A program made the position numbers and the translations under genes. DNA of 64,000 nt from Gallionella capsiferriformans ES-2. Lineage in GTDB: Bacteria; Pseudomonadota; Gammaproteobacteria; Burkholderiales; Gallionellaceae. The DNA is taken from contig NC_014394.1 of NCBI RefSeq assembly GCF_000145255.1, positions 1,922,001 to 1,986,000 on the forward strand, in the 5' to 3' direction. Every line of letters begins with the position of its first letter. Position 1 is the stretch's first letter. The notes below the pieces were generated by a model. It saw nothing but the letters and a program-made list of their open reading frames with translations. It did not search any database and was not told the DNA's origin. Positions 30,331 to 37,465 of this stretch are shown here, in pieces.

Positions 30331-32109
30331 TCAAAAACTCGATTCAAACGGTGGCGCCACCTTGACCACCTCAGCCAAAGTCGTCAGACCTGCGGCCACT
30401 TTTTCGGCACCCGAGAGCCGCAAGGGCTTCATACCTTCCTTGATTGCCAGCGCCTTGATCGCCGCCAAATCGGCAACGCCTGACACCAGCCTTTGCATGT
30501 CCACACTGAACGGCAGCATTTCATAAATCCCCGTGCGCCCGCGATAGCCGGTCATGCGACACTCCAGACAGCCGGTCGCCACACTGACACTGGGCGGCAC
30601 GGGCGCCTGCCACGGACGCACCAACTCCTGCCATTCATCGGTGTTTATTTTACCCGCCGCCTTGCAATGCGGACACAGCGTGCGCACCAGACGCTGCGCC
30701 ATTACCCCCAACAACGTGGAATTGAGCAGATAGGACGGCACCCCCAGTTCGTGCAGACGCATGATGGCGGAGGGCGCATCCCCGGTATGCAGCGACGACA
30801 ACACCAGATGCCCCGTCAGTGCAGCCTGTATCGCCATTTCGGCCGTTTCCGCGTCGCGAATTTCGCCGACCATAATAATATCGGGATCCTGCCGCAACAA
30901 CGTGCGCACGCCAGTGGCAAAATTCAAACCAATATTTTGCTGCACCTGCATCTGATTGAAGGCAGGCTCGATCATCTCGATCGGATCTTCCACGGTGCAG
31001 ACATTGACTTCCGGTGTCGCCAACTGCTTGAGCGTTGAATACAGGGTCGTCGTCTTTCCCGATCCGGTCGGCCCCGTCACCAGAATGATGCCACAAGGCT
31101 GGGCCGTCCATTGATCCCACAGCGCCGTCTGCCCCCGCGAAAATCCCAGATCGGCAAAACTTTTCACCAGAATTTCCGGATCAAAAATCCGCATCACCAA
31201 CTTCTCGCCAAAGGCGGTGGGCATCGTTGACAGTCGCAACTCGATTTCATCGCCCGAGGCGCTCACCGTCTTGATGCGTCCATCCTGTGGGCGACGCTTC
31301 TCCACCATATCCATGCGCCCCAACAGTTTGATGCGATTGGTAATCGCGTTATTGACACTGACTGGCAACTGATAAACCTGATGCAGCACGCCGTCGATAC
31401 GAAAACGTACGATGCCAATGTCGCGGCGCGGCTCAAGATGGATATCGCTGGCGCGCTGCTCGAAGGCGTATTTGAACAGCCAGTCGACCAAGGTCACAAC
31501 ATGCTGTTCGTTTGCGTCGAGATTCTTGTTTTTACCGAGCTCGACCAGCTGCTCAAAATTTTGCACGCCGACCGCCTGCCCGGCGCGAGCCCTACTCGCC
31601 TGCTGAACCGAATTGGCAAGACTGTAGATTTCCGGCAAATAGCGGTTGATATCGAGCGGGCTTGCCAGCACCCGGGTAATCTTTAGATTCAGGATGCGTT
31701 CCAGCTCTGCCACCCAGTCGGTCACAAACGGCTCGGAGGTTGCAATCACCACCTCGCCCTCCCCGACCTTCACTGGCATAATTTTAAGCCGCTCGGCATA
31801 GGATTTTGAAACCACATTGGCGACGCTGCCAAAGTTCAACTGCAAAGGATCGATATGAAAATACGCCATGCCTGTGCGCGCCGCCAGCCACTCGGTCAGA
31901 TACTCGACCGTCAAAAGCCTCGCAGGCAATGTCCGGCTGAGCCACTTTTGCTCCGCGATCAGAACCAGCGGATACAGGCCGTGCTCCCCCTTGCGATTGC
32001 CCGCAAGAAGCTCAGCATCCGCCGCCAGGATCACGCCATCCTGTGCAAGCCAGCCCAACAACTGAACGAGCGTCAACCTTGCCTCGAGCGGCCTCACTTC
32101 TTTACTCAT
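30331..32109 (-). CDS. GspE/PulE-family secretion or pilus assembly ATPase
   Basis: A 592-residue hexameric ATPase. An N-terminal T2SSE_N-type domain (about 1-160) precedes the NTPase core with ASDIHLEPR, Walker A GPTGSGKTTT, Asp box QDPDIIMVGEIRDAETAEMA, His box LTGHLVLSSLHTGDAPSA, and a zinc motif CPHC...CLEC typical of GspE and PilB. It would power a type II secretion system, a type IV pilus or a related machine. No other gsp or pil gene lies nearby, so the system cannot be named. Unlike its neighbours it is not part of the ribosomal operon: it ends just before the rpsB promoter. Confidence 0.88.
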   Translation of the reverse strand: MSKEVRPLEARLTLVQLLGWLAQDGVILAADAELLAGNRKGEHGLYPLVLIAEQKWLSRTLPARLLTVEYLTEWLAARTGMAYFHIDPLQLNFGSVANVVSKSYAERLKIMPVKVGEGEVVIATSEPFVTDWVAELERILNLKITRVLASPLDINRYLPEIYSLANSVQQASRARAGQAVGVQNFEQLVELGKNKNLDANEQHVVTLVDWLFKYAFEQRASDIHLEPRRDIGIVRFRIDGVLHQVYQLPVSVNNAITNRIKLLGRMDMVEKRRPQDGRIKTVSASGDEIELRLSTMPTAFGEKLVMRIFDPEILVKSFADLGFSRGQTALWDQWTAQPCGIILVTGPTGSGKTTTLYSTLKQLATPEVNVCTVEDPIEMIEPAFNQMQVQQNIGLNFATGVRTLLRQDPDIIMVGEIRDAETAEMAIQAALTGHLVLSSLHTGDAPSAIMRLHELGVPSYLLNSTLLGVMAQRLVRTLCPHCKAAGKINTDEWQELVRPWQAPVPPSVSVATGCLECRMTGYRGRTGIYEMLPFSVDMQRLVSGVADLAAIKALAIKEGMKPLRLSGAEKVAAGLTTLAEVVKVAPPFESSF

Positions 32110-32179
32110 CGTTCACCCCACACCTTAAAGAGTTGAGCCACGCCCCGGAGTCGCCCAAGGCTTATCGCTCTCATCACAG

Positions 32180-33109
32180 CTAAAAACCCGCCAGCATCTT
32201 CCTGACGGCGGCCGGATCGCGCTCAGTGCGCAACGACTGGTACTGCTCCTGCGCCTCAGGATATGCCGCGCGCATCATTCCCATCCATTGCTTGAGCCGC
32301 CCCGGCGCATGCCGGTGTTCCATTCTGGCACACAACAAATCGAAGTAATCGAGCACCCAAGGCCGCAACGCCTCCCAGCTCATCGCCTCACCCCCCTCTT
32401 TGATGCGCCGCATCAGATCGGGCCTGAGGATAACCCCGCGCCCGACCATGACATCCTCACACCCGCTGACCCTGCGTATATTCTGACCATCCTCCGGCGT
32501 CCAGACGTCCCCGTTGACTACCATCGGCAGCGTCACCACCTCACGAATCTGGCTGAGCCACTCCCATCTCGCAGGCGGACGGTAGCCGTCTGAGCGCGTA
32601 CGCGCATGAACGGTGATCTCATCTGCGCCGCCCGCCTCAATTGCACGAGCGCATTCCAAGGTCAGCGAAGTATCAGAAAGCCCCAGACGCATCTTGGCTG
32701 TCACGGGAATACCTTCCGGCACAGCCCGGCGCGTAGCCGCCACAATGGCGTGGATTTGTTCGGGAAACGCAAGCAGAACAGCCCCGCCGCCGTGCCGGTT
32801 AACGGTCGGTGCGGGACAACCAAAGTTAAGATCAATCCCCGGCGCGCCAAGGCTTGCAATAAATGCAGCATTTTCAGCAAGGCAGACGGGATCGCTTCCC
32901 AGCAACTGCACACGCACCGGCACACCGGAAGGTGTACAGCCTCCGTGGTCGAGCTCAGGCACCGTGCGCAGCACAAATTTTTCGGTGAGCAGATGATTCG
33001 TGACCCGCACGAATTCAGCCACACAAAGGTCGATGCCGCCCAGTCGCGTCAAGATGTCGCGCAGACTGGGATCGGCCAATCCCTCCATCGGAGCAAGAAT
33101 CAAGCGCAT
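32180..33109 (-). CDS. dusC: tRNA-dihydrouridine synthase C
   Basis: A 309-residue FMN-dependent TIM-barrel enzyme beginning LILAPMEGLADPSLRDIL, with the catalytic Cys in IDLNFGCPAPTVNRHGGGA, followed by MRLGLSDTSL and ITVHARTRSDGYRPPARWEW. The replacement of the DusA/DusB loop by GGCTPSGVPVRVQLLGSDP and the C-terminal helix set fit DusC, which reduces U16 of tRNAs. It reads away from the tRNA-Ser gene. Confidence 0.9.
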   Translation of the reverse strand: MRLILAPMEGLADPSLRDILTRLGGIDLCVAEFVRVTNHLLTEKFVLRTVPELDHGGCTPSGVPVRVQLLGSDPVCLAENAAFIASLGAPGIDLNFGCPAPTVNRHGGGAVLLAFPEQIHAIVAATRRAVPEGIPVTAKMRLGLSDTSLTLECARAIEAGGADEITVHARTRSDGYRPPARWEWLSQIREVVTLPMVVNGDVWTPEDGQNIRRVSGCEDVMVGRGVILRPDLMRRIKEGGEAMSWEALRPWVLDYFDLLCARMEHRHAPGRLKQWMGMMRAAYPEAQEQYQSLRTERDPAAVRKMLAGF

Positions 33110-33206
33110 GTATTTATCTGCAATTTTGAGGACTTGTGAGTTTAGTGTAAAAACACCTCGATAATGCTAGTTTTGCGCCGAGTATTTTAAATATGTCACA
33201 TGCCGA

Positions 33207-33235
33207 TTGCACTAAAGCGCAATCTGGTTTATTCT
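33207..33235 (+). promoter_or_regulatory. Sigma-70 promoter of tRNA-Ser
   Basis: TTGCAC (33207-33212), a spacer of exactly 17 bases, then TATTCT (33230-33235). A GC-rich discriminator GCGCGCCC follows, as is usual for growth-rate-controlled stable-RNA promoters. The mature tRNA starts 12 bases after the -10 box. Confidence 0.8.
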
Positions 33236-33246
33236 GCGCGCCCTTC

Positions 33247-33337
33247 GGAGAGGTGGATGAGCGGTTTAAGTCGCACGCCTGGAAAGCGTGTTTGGGATAA
33301 TATCCCAACGGGGGTTCGAATCCCCCCTTCTCCGCCA
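33247..33337 (+). tRNA. tRNA-Ser (anticodon GGA)
   Basis: The 91-base cloverleaf has a seven-pair acceptor stem (GGAGAGG with CTTCTCC, one G-U), a D-loop GATGAGCGGTTTAAGT, the anticodon loop CTGGAAA, a long variable arm (TTGGGATAATATCCCAA) typical of serine tRNAs, the T-arm GGGGGTTCGAATCCCCC and an encoded CCA. Its last 17 bases are the attachment site of the element that follows. Confidence 0.97.
33321..33337 (+). repeat. attL: 3' end of tRNA-Ser
   Basis: TCCCCCCTTCTCCGCCA is identical to 40714-40730. This side is the intact tRNA gene end; the repeats diverge at once on both sides, as expected of an integrase core site. Confidence 0.9.
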
Positions 33338-33397
33338 GTTGATAAAACTGGTTGATTTATGAATATAATCAGCTAGTTAGGTAAGCGTCTAATTTAC

Positions 33398-33435
33398 CTC
33401 ACCCACACGTTATACCCACACAGCTCACCCACACG
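33398..33435 (+). repeat. Putative integrase arm-type sites, left end
   Basis: CTCACCCACACG occurs at 33398-33409 and 33424-33435, with a shorter TACCCACAC at 33413-33421 between them. The same 12-mer recurs at the right end (40627-40638). Just before them, 33364-33379 carries AATATAATCAGCTAGTTA-like sequence that is also found at the right end. Confidence 0.6.
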
Positions 33436-33612
33436 GCAGGCTATTAGGCAAGCTCCTAGAATCTCAGGAACATCCCAACTCCCCATATCTGGGCAATCAA
33501 AGACAACCCCCTAGTATCGCGTTTAAGCGCCTCTCATAGCTTCGCCCTTGTGTTGGTATCAATAAATGATAACAATCCACTGTATCACCCTTAGAGCGCC
33601 TCCTTGCATCCT
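33436..33612. other. Non-coding left end of the element
   Basis: No gene is visible between the arm sites and the first small gene. The stretch holds one TGTTGGTATCAA box at 33551-33562, the first of four in the element. Confidence 0.5.
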
Positions 33613-33945
33613 CTAGGGTCTAATCTTCCCCTGTTGTACTGCCTTGATGTACCCCGTAGTCAGCCTGTCCAGTGCCTCCCATCCATCCTCAGGCAGTGCC
33701 TTGAATTGAATCATGGCTTCGTTGAGTTCCCGCCTGTAGTAGTCCGATAGGTTATCCGCTGGTTCAAGTGGGGGAGGTATGGCGCGGCTGATCGCCAACC
33801 CACGAGAGACCGCCTCCCGATAGTTCTTCATGGTTGCCGTGAGTGCGGCTCTGTGTTGCTCGGTGGGTTGGTACTGGAAGGTCTGCATTGCTGAATTCAA
33901 GAATCTGATATGGTCATACAGGATTGCGGTATGGTTGTGGGGCAT
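33613..33945 (-). CDS. Hypothetical protein of the tRNA-Ser element
   Basis: The start at 33945 (MPHNHTAILYDHIRFLNSAM) has AGGAGGGG directly upstream, a near-perfect ribosome-binding site; the frame open to 34038 is longer but unsupported. The 110-residue protein is soluble and probably helical, with a basic centre (HRAALTATMKNYREAVSRGLAISR) and an acidic second half. I do not recognise it. A copy of the 62-bp repeat lies about 100 bases upstream and a TGTTGGTATCAA box 50 bases downstream. Confidence 0.7.
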   Translation of the reverse strand: MPHNHTAILYDHIRFLNSAMQTFQYQPTEQHRAALTATMKNYREAVSRGLAISRAIPPPLEPADNLSDYYRRELNEAMIQFKALPEDGWEALDRLTTGYIKAVQQGKIRP

Positions 33946-34045
33946 GACCCCTCCTTTGTTGGTTGATGGCTGGGAACTGTGCAGATGTGCACAATTGGCT
34001 GAAGGCTTAAAGCAGCCCCTCAAGGCGCTCAATGCCAATCGCTAG

Positions 34046-34107
34046 GTGTTGGTATCAAATAAATACACGGATGCGCTCTAGGTGGCTTAAAGAGGCTCTG
34101 TGGGTGC
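34046..34107. repeat. 62-bp perfect direct repeat, copy 1
   Basis: Identical to 34599-34660 over all 62 bases and in the same orientation; the flanks differ at once. It begins GTGTTGGTATCAAATAAATA and ends GGCTCTGTGGGTGC. Its first part is the TGTTGGTATCAA box found twice more in the element (33551-33562, 35494-35505). Confidence 0.95.
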
Positions 34108-34170
34108 GCTGGTGCTGGCTAGCACTCCTGATTAGTGATATTCAGAAAAGTGACAGATACGCCATACACG

Positions 34171-34213
34171 AAAAAAACCCCTACCGGACAGCGTTAGCCA
34201 TTCGATAGGGGTT
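34171..34213 (-). terminator. Rho-independent terminator inside the element
   Basis: On the minus strand, the stem AACCCCTA / TAGGGGTT (34206-34213 with 34176-34183) is followed by a run of seven T. It lies about 530 bases after the serine-recombinase stop and well before the next minus-strand gene, so it ends a long untranslated transcript or a separate small RNA. Confidence 0.75.
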
Positions 34214-34269
34214 AGTGTGGTGCGCGCTACTAAGTTTGTGTGGCGGAACTCTCGGGTTCAGCCCTGCCA

Positions 34270-34314
34270 CATTCTGAACTTCCTTGAGTACACCACCCAG
34301 AGAGGTTCAGAATG
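34270..34314. repeat. 10-bp inverted repeat
   Basis: CATTCTGAAC (34270-34279) and GTTCAGAATG (34305-34314) are perfect inverted copies separated by 25 bases. This could be a hairpin in RNA or a protein-binding site. Confidence 0.6.
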
Positions 34315-34389
34315 AGCCTGAAGTAAAGCACTGATGAGTGTAATCAATAGTTAATTCACACCCACTTGCGTATCGGTGACTACCTAAGG

Positions 34390-34432
34390 AATCATTAAGA
34401 ACTTCTTTAAGTAATCATTAAGAACTTCTTTA
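34390..34432. repeat. Two tandem 20-bp units, 23-bp spacing
   Basis: AATCATTAAGAACTTCTTTA occurs at 34390-34409 and again at 34413-34432. Each unit holds an imperfect palindrome (TTAAGAACTTCTTTA), so the pair looks like a double operator or iteron-type binding site; the spacing is close to two helical turns. Confidence 0.7.
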
Positions 34433-34598
34433 TGTATCTTCTCTTTTTATCAACCACTATAACCCCCCTATCACGCAGCCCAATGAATACGCGGCTTGCA
34501 GCCCTGTGGATAACTTTGGTAATGCGGGGCTTGAGTAGTGGTACTAAATGATGCTCCCGCTAGGATTGCATTTAACGCTATCTTATCGCTCCGCCTAT

Positions 34599-34660
34599 GT
34601 GTTGGTATCAAATAAATACACGGATGCGCTCTAGGTGGCTTAAAGAGGCTCTGTGGGTGC
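34599..34660. repeat. 62-bp perfect direct repeat, copy 2
   Basis: The second copy of 34046-34107, 85 bases downstream of the serine-recombinase stop. Recombination between the copies would delete 553 bp. Confidence 0.95.
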
Positions 34661-34743
34661 TGACTGAGCATTATTAATCAATATGGCAGCACATCCGCGA
34701 TGAGTTCCCTTGTGTAATCCTCAGGGCTGGCGCTGGCTAGGTA

Positions 34744-35313
34744 CTATTTCATCATCCGCTGTAATGTGGACAGGGATATATTCAAATCAGTAGCGGCCTT
34801 CCTCCAGCTAGTACCGCCATCAAGTAAAGCCTGTGCGCTGGCCTTCAGGTCTGCATTGTTGATCTTCATAGGTCTACCCAGTTGCACCCCGTTGGCCTTC
34901 TTGATCGCCAGTGCTGCCTTGGTACGCTCACCTATCAGCTCACGCTCAAACTGGCTAATAGCTGCCAACATGGTCAGGGTCAATCTTGAGGTCGGGGAAC
35001 TATCCAGCACACCCAGCCCCAGCACCACTACTGAGACACCACGGGCTATCAGTGCTTCAATGGTGGCGATTACATCCATCGTATCCCGCCCCAATCTATC
35101 CAGCTTGGCAACCACTAAAGAATCCCCTGAGGTGATCTGTGTACTCAGTTGCTTGAACTGCTCACGCTGCATGGCTGGAATCTTCCCTGATACACCATGC
35201 TCTGTGTATACCAGCCGCTCACCTACAGCATGACCAGCCTGTTCAATTGCATATAGCTGCTGCTCGGTAGTCTGATCCTGTGTACTGACCCGAAGATATG
35301 CGAAGATTGCCAT
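34744..35313 (-). CDS. Serine recombinase (resolvase/invertase family)
   Basis: The start at 35313 (MAIFAYLRVSTQDQTTEQQL) follows AGGGGAA by a few bases and puts the catalytic Ser at position 10; the frame open to 35343 adds 10 residues. The 189-residue protein has the catalytic Arg region LVVAKLDRLGRDTMDVI, the long E-helix (TLTMLAAISQFERELIGERTKAAL) and a C-terminal helix-turn-helix (DGGTSWRKAATDLNISLSTLQRM). Small recombinases of this type resolve or invert DNA between short specific sites. The repeated TGTTGGTATCAA boxes around it are candidate sites. Its GC content and neighbours mark it as element cargo. Confidence 0.93.
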   Translation of the reverse strand: MAIFAYLRVSTQDQTTEQQLYAIEQAGHAVGERLVYTEHGVSGKIPAMQREQFKQLSTQITSGDSLVVAKLDRLGRDTMDVIATIEALIARGVSVVVLGLGVLDSSPTSRLTLTMLAAISQFERELIGERTKAALAIKKANGVQLGRPMKINNADLKASAQALLDGGTSWRKAATDLNISLSTLQRMMK

Positions 35314-35595
35314 GATGATTCCCCTGTGTGTTTGATTACTCAAAATAGGGGTGCATTATCTCGGTACAGTGTATCGCTGTCAATACCCCATTTAAGAATA
35401 CGCATTCACTGTATTCATTTTCGTACCTGTAAACGTTGGTTAAAGAATACAGTGTGAGAGTGCCAGCAAGGGGTTAGCGGTAGCTTGCCTATATGTTGGT
35501 ATCAATTGATTGCAGCGGTGCGCCGTATGGCTTCCTGAGGGTTCTATAGGGCTGTGCGCTGTCCTGCTGTGCTGCGTGGCTACATCAACAGGCAA
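35314..35595. other. Intergenic region with the fourth TGTTGGTATCAA box
   Basis: Upstream of the serine recombinase. It holds the recombinase promoter and a TGTTGGTATCAA box at 35494-35505, followed by a sequence loosely like the rest of the 62-bp repeat (GCGC-, GGCTT-, GAGG-, GCGCT-containing). No gene is visible. Confidence 0.5.
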
Positions 35596-35618
35596 AGAAA
35601 AAGCCGCACAGTGGCGGC
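35596..35618 (-). terminator. Rho-independent terminator after the 91-residue protein gene
   Basis: On the minus strand, the stem GCCGC / GCGGC (35614-35618 with 35603-35607) with a 6-base loop is followed by TTTTT. It lies 30 bases after the stop at 35648. Confidence 0.75.
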
Positions 35619-35647
35619 CTGATGTATTCCTTAGAGCTGATGCTGGA

Positions 35648-35923
35648 TTATTGCCAGCTATGCGCCGCACCTGAGCGGATCGCCCCCGCATAGTGACCCA
35701 GCCCCCCGAAGCTTTCTAGGAGTTCATCAATCCCTTCTTTAAGCACAGCACCCGATATATCCCACTCCGTTGGGGTCGCCTTATTGAGGCTGTACGCCTT
35801 CACCGTATCAAAGTCATCAAGGAACTCGCGCACCCTTGCGGACAGGATCGCTTCAATGTCTGCCCGTTGGTAGTCCTCTATGCGCTGTGCTGATTCAAGT
35901 GCTGCTGTGTGTACCTGTGTCAT
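35648..35923 (-). CDS. Hypothetical protein of the tRNA-Ser element
   Basis: The start at 35923 (MTQVHTAALESAQRIEDYQRA) has a purine-rich GGAGCAACGGAAC upstream; the frame open to 35986 is less likely. The 91-residue protein is acidic, probably helical, with the phrase WDISGAVLKEGIDELLESFGGLGHYAGAIR. I do not recognise it. It is followed by a good terminator, so it is a single-gene transcript. It reads away from the lipoprotein gene at 36310 across a 386-base region. Confidence 0.65.
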   Translation of the reverse strand: MTQVHTAALESAQRIEDYQRADIEAILSARVREFLDDFDTVKAYSLNKATPTEWDISGAVLKEGIDELLESFGGLGHYAGAIRSGAAHSWQ

Positions 35924-36309
35924 GTTCCGTTGCTCCGTTGTGGTTGAAAGAGGGCGCACTGTATCGGATATAGATGGGCTGCACAAGAGTTAATTATCAA
36001 TATAATCAATCACATATCAAACTCTTTGACTCTTGATAACACCCTGACAATTGAGAAGGGAGGTTAGTCAGGCTACCCGCCCTTGGTACTTCAAAGCCCC
36101 CGAAGATTCCCACGCCACACCATAGGCACAGCGACTGGGCACAGGGGGAAGAACGGTGCGGAAGACCTTTAGGACACCCCTCGAAAATTTACAGAAAATA
36201 TAATCCAGTTCATGCCTAAACTGTAAGTGTGCTTATCAGGTTAACCCCGTACAATCCGCCCCCTCACCAAGATCAACGGAGAAGCATCGTTCACAGCCGA
36301 GAAGTTTTT
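35924..36309. other. Divergent intergenic region in the element
   Basis: No gene is visible in these 386 bases. It must carry the promoters for the minus-strand gene ending at 35648 and the plus-strand pair at 36310 and 36684. A TATAAT box lies at 36199-36204 on the plus strand, but no good -35 hexamer precedes it. Confidence 0.4.
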
Positions 36310-36654
36310 ATGAATAAAGTTATTAACTCGTTATCAATAGGCGTTTTGGTATCCATCCTGTGTACCGGATGTAGCCCACAGCCAGCACAAAACACAAAGT
36401 CCGAAGGTGTGCCGTTCATCATGCACTGCACAGAACATCTCCCTGAGTTCTCTCTAGGCGTTAACTCACACCCGAGCATTGAGCAGCAATCTGCCCTTTG
36501 CTCCTGTATATATAACGGACTCAGTGAATGGACACGAGAAGTAGCTGAAAAACTCCATCAAAAGAAAGACGCCGAACTAACATATTTTGAACAACGAGCC
36601 TTCCCTAGCGGCTTTGGTGAAGCGTACCAAAAATGCGGCGGCATGAATTTATAA
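36310..36654 (+). CDS. Putative lipoprotein of the tRNA-Ser element
   Basis: The start at 36310 (MNKVINSLSIGVLVSILCTGCSPQ) gives 114 residues with a signal peptide ending in LCTGC, a slightly unusual lipobox with Cys at -3. The mature part has three more cysteines (MHCTEHL, ALCSCIYNG) and a final CGGMNL, so disulfides are possible. No known family is recognised. The membrane-protein gene at 36684 follows after 29 bases. Confidence 0.65.
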   Translation: MNKVINSLSIGVLVSILCTGCSPQPAQNTKSEGVPFIMHCTEHLPEFSLGVNSHPSIEQQSALCSCIYNGLSEWTREVAEKLHQKKDAELTYFEQRAFPSGFGEAYQKCGGMNL

Positions 36655-36683
36655 ATTTATATACAAATCAAGGAGATAATATA

Positions 36684-36923
36684 ATGATTAGAATTATAAG
36701 AACTATTGGATATGCGCTGTTTTATGCAGCCCTCGGCTTCATCATTTTGGGCTTTATCGGGGTATGGATGAAGGAAGGATTCTCGGCTGCCATAGAGCTA
36801 ATGAGTCCCTACAATCTGATTAATTTCATTTCCATGCTAATTACGGTTGCCCCCGGTATTGGCCTAATTGTTTGGGCTGAGAAGATGGAAGATAGAAAAC
36901 TTAACAAGTCACCCTTGCGTTAG
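36684..36923 (+). CDS. Small two-helix membrane protein of the element
   Basis: The start at 36684 follows AAGGAG by 7 bases. The 79-residue protein has two membrane helices (about 8-30, TIGYALFYAALGFIILGFIGV, and 46-66, FISMLITVAPGIGLIVWA) and a charged tail. It is not recognised. It lies just after the putative lipoprotein gene in the same direction, so the two may act together at the envelope; small membrane proteins of this kind can serve in superinfection exclusion, but no evidence here shows that. Confidence 0.65.
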   Translation: MIRIIRTIGYALFYAALGFIILGFIGVWMKEGFSAAIELMSPYNLINFISMLITVAPGIGLIVWAEKMEDRKLNKSPLR

Positions 36924-36928
36924 TTAAT

Positions 36929-37426
36929 TCAGAATGGATACTTCACCCGCTCCATCGCCGCCTGTTTGACCTTCAAGGTAGCGCCCCCTGAGTAAAGCCC
37001 GTAGGTGATCCTCGGCTTCTCATGGCCTACTATGTCAGCCGCTAGGTTCTCACTCACTCCAGCATTCTCAAGTAACGTGGTGAGGGTTTTCCTGATTGAG
37101 TGGAACACATGGCCGCCGCTGTATTTCAGGTCAGTCTTGAGAATCCCGAAGCGCTTCCCTATAGCATTTGACCTGTCCCCGTACTTGTTGAAGGTAAGCC
37201 CTGAGAGCAGATAGCCATCTACGGATTCCGCCTTGAGTTTACCCACCAGCTCCTTAATGGATGAGTGAATAGGCACTTCCCTCACTCCAGCCCCTGTCTT
37301 GGCCTCAATGATATGGAAGGAAGAGTCCGTCACATCGGCAACCTTGATGGCGCATAGCTCGGCTATCCGTGCGCCCGTGTACGCTCCCAACATAATCAGG
37401 CTTTGTAGCTGGCTGTCCTGTTTATC
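36929..37426 (-). pseudogene. Tyrosine integrase, C-terminal catalytic part (split by IS66)
   Basis: This part carries the whole active site of a phage-type integrase: Arg in YTGARIAELCAI, the His-x-x-Arg box HVFHSIRKT, His in IVGHEKPRI and the nucleophile Tyr in YGLYSGG. Joined to 39832-40616 by removing the IS66-family element and one copy of its 8-bp duplication, the reading frame is continuous (...KKAGDKQ-DSQLQSLIML...) and gives about 424 residues. Without its N-terminal half it has no start of its own, apart from residues borrowed from the IS end. Confidence 0.93.
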
Positions 37427-37465
37427 GTAAGCGTCCGGCCGCTCCACCTGTTCGGATGAGCCGGT

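Larger units (their letters stand above)
34214..34743. other. Gene-free, repeat-rich stretch downstream of the serine recombinase
   Basis: About 530 bases with no credible gene. It contains an inverted repeat (34270-34314), two 20-base tandem units (34390-34432) and the second 62-bp repeat copy (34599-34660). Its minus-strand transcript would end at the terminator 34171-34213. A non-coding RNA or a recombination region is possible; nothing proves either. Confidence 0.5.

Noticed and set aside
33114..33308. Minus-strand ORF over tRNA-Ser
   Set aside because: It overlaps the tRNA gene and its promoter and has no protein features.
34471..34671. 66-codon minus-strand ORF in the element
   Set aside because: No ribosome-binding site, low-complexity composition, and it spans the 62-bp repeat.
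36929..37447. 172-codon ORF as a separate small integrase
   Set aside because: Its first residues come from the IS66 end; it is the C-terminal half of the split integrase.
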